Below the pieces are notes generated by a model. The model was not told the origin of the DNA. It searched no databases and saw nothing but the letters and a program-made list of their open reading frames with translations. Positions 1 to 4,784 of a stretch of 6,968 nucleotides of DNA are shown here, piece by piece. The stretch spans positions 1 to 6,968 of the forward strand of contig CABSMX010000099.1 in assembly GCA_902478945.1 (NCBI GenBank). Direction: 5' to 3'. Both the position numbers and the translations under genes were made by a program. This stretch comes from an uncultured Collinsella sp. GTDB lineage: Bacteria > Actinomycetota > Coriobacteriia > Coriobacteriales > Coriobacteriaceae. How positions within the stretch are numbered: the stretch's first letter is position 1; each line of letters begins with the position of its first letter.

Positions 1-1
1 G

Positions 2-1396
2 CGCTGCGGCGCCTCGATCGTCAGCGACGTGACGGGCTTCACCGACCCCAAGATGGTCGAATTTGTCGCGACGAGCACCTGCGGTGTCATCGTGATGCAC
101 GCCGGCGAGATCGCGGCGCCCACCCGCACGCATGCGACGGTGCAGCTCGATACCTCGGCCGCGGCGTTTGTTGCCGAGAAGGCGCGCGAGGCGGCTGCCG
201 AGGCTGCGCGCGAGGCCGAGAAGCCTGCCCGCCGTCGCCGTGGCAAGCTGCTGGGCGAGCCCAAGACGGAGGCCAAGCTGCCGGGGGGCGTGGTGCAGCC
301 CTCGCTGCCGTTTGGCGATCCGGAACCCGCGCCCGAGCCCACGGACGAGCAGAAGCAGGAGGCATCGGCCGCCGAAGAGGCCGCCCCTGTCGCCGAGGCC
401 GCCACGACCCCTGAGCCCGCGTCGGAGCCCAATGACCACCTGGCCGCCATGATGCGCCGCAGCGCCCGCCGCGAGGAGGCCTACGTGCCCACCTCTCAGC
501 TCCGCCGCTTTACCCTGCCCGATTCGGCGCCCATCATGCGCCGCGTCATGGGCTTTCTGTCCGACCAGGCCCGCACGCTCATCCATGCCGGCGTGTCGCG
601 CGACCGCATCTGCATCGATCCCGGCCCGGGCTTTGGCAAGACGGCTAACGAGGACATCGTCATCCAGCGCGAGACCGCCAAGATGGCGTCGCTGGGCTAT
701 CCGCTCATGTGCGCCGTGTCGCGCAAGCGTTTTGTGGGCGCCGTCTCGAGCGTGACCGAGGCGGCCGCGCGCGATGCCGCCACGTTTGGCGTGTGCCTGG
801 GCGCTATCCAGGCCGGTGCCAACATCGTGCGCGTGCACGACGTTACCGGCTTTGCGCAGTTCCTGAACGGTTACTGGGCTGTCGCCAAGCCGCAACCGCG
901 CCGTGCGTTTGTGGCCGTGGGCTCCAACCTGGGGCATCGTTGCGACAACATCCGCGCCGCACGCGACATGATCGCCGAGATTCCGCTCACCTGCGTGTCC
1001 AACTGCTCGCGCATCTACGAGAGCGAGCCGGCCTACGAGATGCGCCAAGATGCGTTTGCCAACGCCGTCATCGAGATCAAGACCGAGCTGGCGCCGCTGG
1101 TGCTGCTCGACGAGCTTATGAAGATCGAGGCTGAGCTGGGGCGCGACCGCTCCAAGAAGGCCAAGGTCAACGGTCCGCGCACCATCGACCTGGACCTGCT
1201 GTGGATGGACGGCGAGATCCATGGCGGCAAAAAGCTGCGCCTGCCGCATCCGCTCATTGGCGAGCGCGACTTTGTACTGGTGCCGCTCGAGGATCTGATG
1301 CACGACCCGGCGCGGTTCTTCCGCTACAACGGCGTCGAGGTCAAGGAGCCCGAGGACCGCGTAGGCCATATCGTGGGCGAATTGGGGCGTATGTAG
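2..1396 (+). CDS. folP-folK: DHPS-HPPK fusion (folate synthesis), 5' end missing
   Basis: Bifunctional folate enzyme. The HPPK half transfers pyrophosphate from ATP to 6-hydroxymethyl-dihydropterin, and the DHPS half condenses that product with p-aminobenzoate to dihydropteroate, in the cytoplasm. The frame is open from base 2, so the start and first barrel strands lie outside the window; the GTG at 29 is internal. Counting residue 1 at 29-31, DHPS motifs are SDVTG (just before residue 1 to 3), VMH (22-24), DPGPGFGK (197-204), SRKRF (231-235) and RVHDV (268-272). HPPK starts near 291: GSNLG (298-302), NGPRTIDLDLL with the two catalytic Asp (381-391), LPHP (405-408) and ERDFVLVPL (412-420). 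No stop or start separates the halves. The order is DHPS then HPPK. An Ala/Pro/Glu-rich stretch of about 130 residues interrupts DHPS after VMH. The stop at 1394-1396 abuts the next ATG, so an operon is likely. Confidence 0.5.
   Translation, partial: RCGASIVSDVTGFTDPKMVEFVATSTCGVIVMHAGEIAAPTRTHATVQLDTSAAAFVAEKAREAAAEAAREAEKPARRRRGKLLGEPKTEAKLPGGVVQPSLPFGDPEPAPEPTDEQKQEASAAEEAAPVAEAATTPEPASEPNDHLAAMMRRSARREEAYVPTSQLRRFTLPDSAPIMRRVMGFLSDQARTLIHAGVSRDRICIDPGPGFGKTANEDIVIQRETAKMASLGYPLMCAVSRKRFVGAVSSVTEAAARDAATFGVCLGAIQAGANIVRVHDVTGFAQFLNGYWAVAKPQPRRAFVAVGSNLGHRCDNIRAARDMIAEIPLTCVSNCSRIYESEPAYEMRQDAFANAVIEIKTELAPLVLLDELMKIEAELGRDRSKKAKVNGPRTIDLDLLWMDGEIHGGKKLRLPHPLIGERDFVLVPLEDLMHDPARFFRYNGVEVKEPEDRVGHIVGELGRM
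110..530 (+). other. Low-complexity insertion within the DHPS barrel
   Basis: This in-frame stretch covers about residues 28-168 (GTG at 29 as residue 1). It separates the strand-5 motif VMH from the helix beginning near RRVMGFL. In ordinary DHPS these are separated by a short MH-x-x-G-x-P-x-x-M segment. Here the gap is filled by Ala/Glu/Arg-rich sequence (about 44-70, including a run of four Arg at 68-71), then Pro/Glu/Ala-rich sequence (about 91-135). It looks disordered. The reading frame and the third-position GC bias continue through it, and the motifs on both sides are intact. It is therefore more likely a real loop expansion than an assembly fault. Confidence 0.75.
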
Positions 1397-2098
1397 ATGA
1401 TTGAGATGAATGCTGTGGCCGTTGGCACCGAGCTTGACGCCGCGCGCGACGCGGGCCGCGAGGGTGCGTCCGCGGGCTGGTGCGCTTGGAGCGCGGGCGA
1501 GACGTCGTTGACGTTTTCGCTGGTCGTGCGCCCGGACGTGAACATGCATGCCTTCCACGGCCTGCCGTTTGTGGCGGCGATGGGCATGATGGACGCGCTC
1601 GTGGGCACAGCGTCGACGCCGGGCCTGGACCTTGTCGGCAAGGTGGGCATTGAGTGGCCGAGCAATATCGTGTGCGGCGCGCCTGCGTTTGAGACGTCGT
1701 TCGCGCGCGTCGCCGTCAACGGCGGCGCCGGTGCTGCGGGCATGTTCGGTGCCGTGACGGTGGATATTGAACGTTCGGCGCTGAGCGAGCTCGGTGTGGA
1801 TGCGGCCGACGAAGCGCTGGTCGAGGAGTTGGCTGCCGCCGTGCTGACCCGCGTGGACGCCTGGGCGGCTGTTGCCAACACGCCGCAGGGCGCTGCCGGT
1901 CCGCTGGCCCCCGTGTTGGGCGAGTATTTCGATATGGTGCCGCTGCTGGGCCGCCAAGTTGCGGCGGTGTCGCCCAACGGCCTGCCGCTTGCGGTCGGCG
2001 TGTTTGCGGGCCTGGACATCTGGGGCCGCGCGACTATCAAGACCGATGCCGGCGAGCAGGAGTTTCCGCCCGAGGCCGTACGGATTCGCGGGCTGTAA
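1397..2098 (+). CDS. Biotin-protein-ligase-like protein, probably catalytically inactive
   Basis: This 233-residue protein has the outline of a biotin-[acetyl-CoA-carboxylase] ligase without the N-terminal DNA-binding domain of BirA. GTELDAARDAGREGA (10-24) aligns with the usual GSTN-D-EA opening, SLVVRP (41-46) with the S-L-x-L-RP strand, and EWPSNI (86-91) with the KWPND-I/L motif. LLGRQVAAVSPNGL (183-196) and AGLDIWG (204-210) look like the small SH3-like C-terminal domain. The biotin/AMP-binding GRGRxGR loop is absent: sequence passes straight from AWSAGE to SLTFSLVVRP. The catalytic Lys of KWPND is Glu86. I infer a degenerate homologue that does not transfer biotin. The start abuts the folP-folK stop, with a G-rich stretch about 8 bases upstream as possible ribosome site. 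Biotin ligase and coaX genes often neighbour each other, which fits coaX nearby. The family assignment is moderately secure; the role is unknown. Confidence 0.65.
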   Translation: MIEMNAVAVGTELDAARDAGREGASAGWCAWSAGETSLTFSLVVRPDVNMHAFHGLPFVAAMGMMDALVGTASTPGLDLVGKVGIEWPSNIVCGAPAFETSFARVAVNGGAGAAGMFGAVTVDIERSALSELGVDAADEALVEELAAAVLTRVDAWAAVANTPQGAAGPLAPVLGEYFDMVPLLGRQVAAVSPNGLPLAVGVFAGLDIWGRATIKTDAGEQEFPPEAVRIRGL

Positions 2099-2134
2099 CG
2101 CGGGGCGCCAGCGCTCAAAGATAACGATGACAAC

Positions 2135-2168
2135 GAAGCCCTCTTCGGCCTGCACCGGGGAGGGCTTC
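2135..2168 (+). terminator. Hairpin after the folate/ligase-like operon
   Basis: A perfect 9-bp stem, GAAGCCCTC (2135-2143) with GAGGGCTTC (2160-2168), encloses a 16-nt loop. It lies 36 bases after the preceding stop codon. No proper T tract follows (TGTGTGAC), so it is either a weak intrinsic terminator or an RNA-stabilising hairpin at the transcript end. Confidence 0.45.
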
Positions 2169-2197
2169 TGTGTGACCCGAGAGAATGGCCGCGTCGG

Positions 2198-2242
2198 TCC
2201 TATTCCTCAAAACTGAAAATTTTTCGATTTTGAGGAATAGGA
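2198..2242. repeat. 45-bp palindrome, copy 1
   Basis: TCCTATTCCTCAAAA (2198-2212) is exactly complementary to 2228-2242. Inside it, GAAAA (2215-2219) pairs with TTTTC (2221-2225) around a centre at 2220. Only two central positions per side fail: C2213/A2227 does not pair and T2214/G2226 is a wobble. Bases 2198-2240 are identical to 2284-2326 (43 bases). It sits between the preceding operon's hairpin and the ATPase leader. Confidence 0.97.
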
Positions 2243-2268
2243 TTAAGCCAGCTCGGCCTTTCGCGAGG

Positions 2269-2274
2269 TATATT
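2269..2274 (+). promoter_or_regulatory. Candidate -10 box for the ATPase gene
   Basis: TATATT matches the TATAAT consensus at five of six positions and lies between palindromes 1 and 2. No good -35 box is seen at 16-18 bp; TTAAGC at 2243-2248 is weak and 20 bp away. If it is used, transcription would start near 2281 and palindrome 2 would form almost the whole 5' leader. This is speculative. Confidence 0.3.
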
Positions 2275-2283
2275 CGTTACAGA

Positions 2284-2328
2284 TCCTATTCCTCAAAACT
2301 GAAAATTTTTCGATTTTGAGGAATAGCG
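2284..2328. repeat. 45-bp palindrome, copy 2, in the ATPase leader
   Basis: The first 43 bases are identical to copy 1, starting 86 bp further on. The last two bases differ (CG instead of GA), so the outer stem shortens to 13 bp (2286-2298 with 2314-2326). It ends 24 bases before the ATPase start codon and 12 bases before its ribosome site. If transcribed, it would put a strong hairpin just upstream of translation initiation. Confidence 0.96.
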
Positions 2329-2340
2329 ATAAAAGACCGC

Positions 2341-2347
2341 GAGGGGG
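2341..2347 (+). promoter_or_regulatory. Ribosome binding site of the ATPase gene
   Basis: GAGGGGG lies 5 bases before the ATG at 2353. It fixes this start over downstream Met codons such as the one at residue 10. Confidence 0.75.
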
Positions 2348-2352
2348 TCCCA

Positions 2353-3549
2353 ATGAAACTCATCGATAGAACGTCATATATGGACACGTTGACGAGCCTT
2401 ATTGGCGTGCCGGACATCAAAGTCATCACGGGCATCCGCCGTAGCGGTAAATCAAAATTGCTCGAGGCCCTCCGCGATTACGTGGAGGCAAATCTGTCCA
2501 ATTCGAATGTCATCCATATCAACTACAACCTCGATGAGTTCGAGAGCCTGCTCGAGTATCACGCGTTGCTCGCCTATGTAAAAGATCATCGAGTGCTCGG
2601 CAAGCAAAACTTTCTGCTTATCGATGAAGTTCAGATGTGCGACGGTTTTGAGCGTGCGATCAACAGCCTTCATGCATCCGAGCAGTACGACATCTTCATC
2701 ACCGGATCGAATGCCTTTTTGCTGTCGAGCGATCTGTCGACGCTCTTTACGGGGCGCACCTTCGAGATCGAGGTTTTCCCATTCTCGTTTGAGGAGTATC
2801 GTCTCTATGGCGATGAGGGCGAGGTCGACCGCGACTTCGATGAGTACGCGAGAACCGGCGGTATGTCCGGCTCTTACCCTTATCCACTGCAGGAGCAGCG
2901 CTATCAATATCTCTCCAACGTCTTTAAGACGCTCATCGTGAGGGATATCGTGCAGCGGCATAACGTGAGAAACGAATCGGCGCTGCTACGCATTGCCGAT
3001 TACATGATGGACAACGTTTCCAACATTACGTCGGCACGCAACATTACTGATGCATTAAATGCGGATGGGCTAAAGATTACGAACAAGACGGTCGGCACGT
3101 ACATGGGGTACCTGTGCGATGCGTTTGCCTTCTATAAAGTTCGTCGGTACGACATACGCGGCAAAAAATACCTTAAGAGCGGCGAGAAGTACTATCTGGC
3201 GGACCATGCGTTTAAATATGCGCTTCTTGGTACACGTGATATGGACTGGGGCCGCGTATACGAGAACATGGTGGCAATCGAGCTGCTGCGCCGCGGATAC
3301 GAGGTATACGTCGGTGTACTCTATAAAAAGGAAATAGACTTTGTAGCAATCAAGCGGAGCGAGAAACTCTACATTCAGGTGAGCGACGACATCAGCTCGG
3401 ATAAGACATTTGAACGCGAGATTTCGCCACTGCTGAGCATTGGCGATGCGTATCCCAAGATGATTCTCGCCCGCACGCATCATGAGGCCACGGACCGCGA
3501 TGGGGTGCAGATCGTGGACCTGGCGAGGTGGCTGTGCGGCGAGGCGTAG
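2353..3549 (+). CDS. AAA_14/DUF4143-type ATPase with nuclease-like C-terminus
   Basis: This 398-residue protein resembles the widespread P-loop ATPases pairing an AAA_14 domain with a DUF4143 domain. Walker A is GIRRSGKS (27-34), Walker B is FLLIDEVQ (87-94), and a sensor-like FITGSNA is at 115-121. TGRT (133-136) then PFSFEEY (143-149) are typical of the family. The region 205-290 fits a helical/winged linker ending in KYYLADHAFKYALLG. The C-terminus has the layout of a PD-(D/E)xK fold: E304 in VYENM, EIDF (327-330) and LYIQVS (339-344). The usual catalytic Lys of the ExK motif seems to be Gln342, so nuclease activity is doubtful. No signal peptide or membrane segment is seen. The biological role of this family is not settled, so none is assigned. 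GC is clearly lower than in neighbouring genes, and palindromic repeats bound the gene on both sides, suggesting transfer. It is convergent with coaX and seems full length. Confidence 0.9.
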   Translation: MKLIDRTSYMDTLTSLIGVPDIKVITGIRRSGKSKLLEALRDYVEANLSNSNVIHINYNLDEFESLLEYHALLAYVKDHRVLGKQNFLLIDEVQMCDGFERAINSLHASEQYDIFITGSNAFLLSSDLSTLFTGRTFEIEVFPFSFEEYRLYGDEGEVDRDFDEYARTGGMSGSYPYPLQEQRYQYLSNVFKTLIVRDIVQRHNVRNESALLRIADYMMDNVSNITSARNITDALNADGLKITNKTVGTYMGYLCDAFAFYKVRRYDIRGKKYLKSGEKYYLADHAFKYALLGTRDMDWGRVYENMVAIELLRRGYEVYVGVLYKKEIDFVAIKRSEKLYIQVSDDISSDKTFEREISPLLSIGDAYPKMILARTHHEATDRDGVQIVDLARWLCGEA

Positions 3550-3556
3550 CAGAAAG

Positions 3557-3601
3557 TCCTATTCCTCAAAATTGAAAAATTTTCGTTTTTGAGGAATAGG
3601 A
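3557..3601. repeat. 45-bp palindrome, copy 3, downstream of the ATPase
   Basis: The arms 3557-3571 and 3587-3601 are the same 15-bp sequence as in copy 1, with a GAAAA/TTTTC inner stem centred at 3579. The centre differs slightly from copies 1 and 2: the non-pairing position is T3572/T3586 instead of C/A, and the T/G wobble (3573/3585) is kept. It starts 8 bases after the ATPase stop and lies between two convergent genes, so it could also help separate their transcripts. Confidence 0.96.
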
Positions 3602-3648
3602 CCGATGCGTTGCCTAGTTCGCCGCTCGTACTCGACTTAAGCCCCGTC

Positions 3649-4422
3649 TTACCCCAGCTCCTGCATGCGGCGGTAGATTTCGCAGATGCCCTTGATGGTG
3701 AGCTGCCCGTCGACCACGTCGAAGGCATCGGTCGAATCGGCGACGATGCCGGCGAGACCGCCCGTGGCGATAACGGTGGCGTCCTCGCGGCCCAGCTCGC
3801 GCTTCATGCGCGCGACCAAGCCCTCGGCCATGGCGGCGGCGCCCGTTACGGCGCCGACCTTGATGCACTCCTCGGTATCGCGGCCGATGGCGTGCTCCGG
3901 CGCCTCGAGCGGAACGCTGGCGAGCTTGGCGGCACGGGCGGCAAGCGCGTCCATGGAGATGCGGATGCCCGGCGCGATCGCTCCGCCAATGTAATAACCG
4001 TCCTTATCGATGACGTCGATATTGGTCGCGGTGCCAAAGTCCACCACGATTGCCGGGGCGCCGTAGAAGGTCTCGGCCGCAACGGCGTTGGCGACGCGAT
4101 CGGCACCTACGGCCTGGGGGCGCGCCGCGCGCAGCTTGGTTACGGCGGCCGTCTGCGGCCCGATGACGATGGCGTCCGCGGCAATGCGGTCGGCCACGGC
4201 GTGCCACTCGCGCGAGAGCTGCGGCACCACGCCGGCAAAGGCGATCGCGTCGACCGCGTCGAGCGAAAGGCCGTACATCTTAAAGAAACCCATCAGGCGC
4301 ACATGGATCTCGTCGGCGGTATAGGAGCGGTCGGTGGGCATGCGCCACGACTGCACCAGCTCGTCTCCGTCAAACAGGCCCATGGCCGTCTGCGTGTTTC
4401 CCATATCGATAGCGAGCAGCAT
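3649..4422 (-). CDS. coaX: Type III pantothenate kinase
   Basis: CoaX phosphorylates pantothenate to 4'-phosphopantothenate, the first step of coenzyme A synthesis, in the cytoplasm. It belongs to the ASKHA fold and typically needs a monovalent cation. The 257 residues match the usual family length. Motifs are IDMGNT (5-10, phosphate-binding), GADRVAN (106-112), VVDFGTAT (126-133), GGAIAPG (146-152) and ATGGLAG (219-225). The start at 4422 is chosen because GGGAG (minus strand, 4432-4428) lies 5 bases upstream and the protein begins directly with the first beta strand. The in-frame ATG at 4443 has no ribosome site. Further upstream the open frame runs antisense through a tRNA and is not real. 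It is convergent with the ATPase gene, and its stop codon (3649-3651) is 47 bases from palindrome 3. Confidence 0.96.
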   Translation of the reverse strand: MLLAIDMGNTQTAMGLFDGDELVQSWRMPTDRSYTADEIHVRLMGFFKMYGLSLDAVDAIAFAGVVPQLSREWHAVADRIAADAIVIGPQTAAVTKLRAARPQAVGADRVANAVAAETFYGAPAIVVDFGTATNIDVIDKDGYYIGGAIAPGIRISMDALAARAAKLASVPLEAPEHAIGRDTEECIKVGAVTGAAAMAEGLVARMKRELGREDATVIATGGLAGIVADSTDAFDVVDGQLTIKGICEIYRRMQELG

Positions 4423-4458
4423 GTCTACTCCCAGTGTTGGCATAAAAGGACGCGCACC

Positions 4459-4464
4459 ATTGTA
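4459..4464 (-). promoter_or_regulatory. Candidate -10 box for coaX
   Basis: Read on the minus strand this is TACAAT, five of six to consensus. It would give a transcript start about 30 bases before the coaX ATG. The expected -35 position (CCGAGC, minus strand, 4487-4482) is poor. The 16-bp palindrome at 4468-4483 would lie between the two boxes. Confidence 0.35.
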
Positions 4465-4467
4465 TAC

Positions 4468-4483
4468 GCGCCGTCGACGGCGC
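4468..4483. repeat. Perfect 16-bp GC-rich palindrome upstream of coaX
   Basis: GCGCCGTCGACGGCGC reads the same on both strands. It lies 45 bases upstream of the coaX start and 135 bases before the tRNA. Its place between candidate promoter elements of coaX would suit an operator, but GC-rich palindromes of this size also occur by chance. Confidence 0.4.
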
Positions 4484-4558
4484 TCGGCTGCGATTCGGTT
4501 ACAGTGATATGGGCTGAGGGGTTTAAATATGAAGGAATTATGCTCTACGAGATTTTCC

Positions 4559-4587
4559 TTGCCGTTTACCGAACTCCCACGTAATAT
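4559..4587 (+). promoter_or_regulatory. Candidate promoter of the tRNA-fMet gene
   Basis: TTGCCG (4559-4564) as -35 and TAATAT (4582-4587) as -10 are separated by 17 bp. Each matches consensus at four of six positions. Transcription would start near 4594, leaving a short 5' leader of about 25 nt before the mature tRNA. Confidence 0.45.
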
Positions 4588-4618
4588 TCTTTCTTGCGCA
4601 CATGAGGCGCCCAGACAT

Positions 4619-4695
4619 TGCGGGGTGGAGCAGTCTGGTAGCTCGCCGGGCTCATAACCCGGAGGTCGTAGGTTCAAATCCTGCCCCCGCGACCA
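4619..4695 (+). tRNA. Initiator tRNA-fMet (CAT anticodon)
   Basis: The 77-nt cloverleaf includes an encoded CCA end (4693-4695). The anticodon loop CTCATAA is closed by the three consecutive G:C pairs (GGG/CCC) that mark initiator tRNA. The D stem has the initiator-type A11:U24 pair, and the T loop is TTCAAAT. The first acceptor position is not Watson-Crick paired, another initiator mark: here it is U1 (4619) opposite G72 (4691) rather than the usual C1/A72. It charges with methionine, which is formylated to start translation. Confidence 0.96.
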
Positions 4696-4704
4696 AGAAC
4701 TTGC

Positions 4705-4734
4705 AGCTCGTCGGCCTAGCCGGCGAGCTTTTTT
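4705..4734 (+). terminator. Intrinsic terminator of tRNA-fMet
   Basis: An 11-bp GC-rich stem (4705-4715 with 4719-4729, one T/G wobble) has the 3-nt loop CTA. It is followed at once by a run of six T (4729-4734). It begins 9 bases after the tRNA, so the tRNA is probably transcribed alone. Confidence 0.93.
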
Positions 4735-4784
4735 GTTATCCCGGGATCGTTTCTTCGGTTCAATTCTCAGCCTCTCAATCAAAG

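Larger units (their letters stand above)
2190..3609. mobile_element. Candidate palindrome-bounded cassette carrying a DUF4143-type ATPase
   Basis: The block holds one low-GC gene and three copies of a 45-bp palindrome, two before the gene and one after. By hand count 31 of 60 bases are G/C at 2401-2460, against 42 of 60 at 1561-1620 in the preceding gene. Beyond the first and last palindromes, the outward flanks are also inverted copies: 2190-2197 against 3602-3609 match at 7 of 8 positions. Together this gives imperfect terminal inverted repeats of 23 bp (2190-2212 and 3587-3609, 22 matches). The flanks of the middle palindrome and the inner flanks do not share this. No transposase and no clear target duplication are visible. 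The block may be a mobilised cassette, or an insertion that split an older palindrome. Confidence 0.35.

Noticed and set aside
1324..2133. Minus-strand open frame of 269 codons
   Set aside because: It is antisense to the ligase-like gene, Ser/Ala/Thr-rich, with no recognisable domain or ribosome site.
3557..3601. Palindromes 1-3 as ordinary intrinsic terminators
   Set aside because: No T tract follows the stem; the T-rich part is within the stem itself. A role in ending transcripts is possible but not shown.
3589..4584. Plus-strand open frame of 331 codons
   Set aside because: It is antisense to coaX, a shadow of high-GC codon bias, and carries no recognisable domain.
4423..4782. N-terminal extension of coaX
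   Set aside because: The extended frame reads antisense through tRNA-fMet (giving the familiar false GQDLNLRPPGYEPGELP) and through the terminator. The start at 4422 has a good ribosome site and matches the family length.
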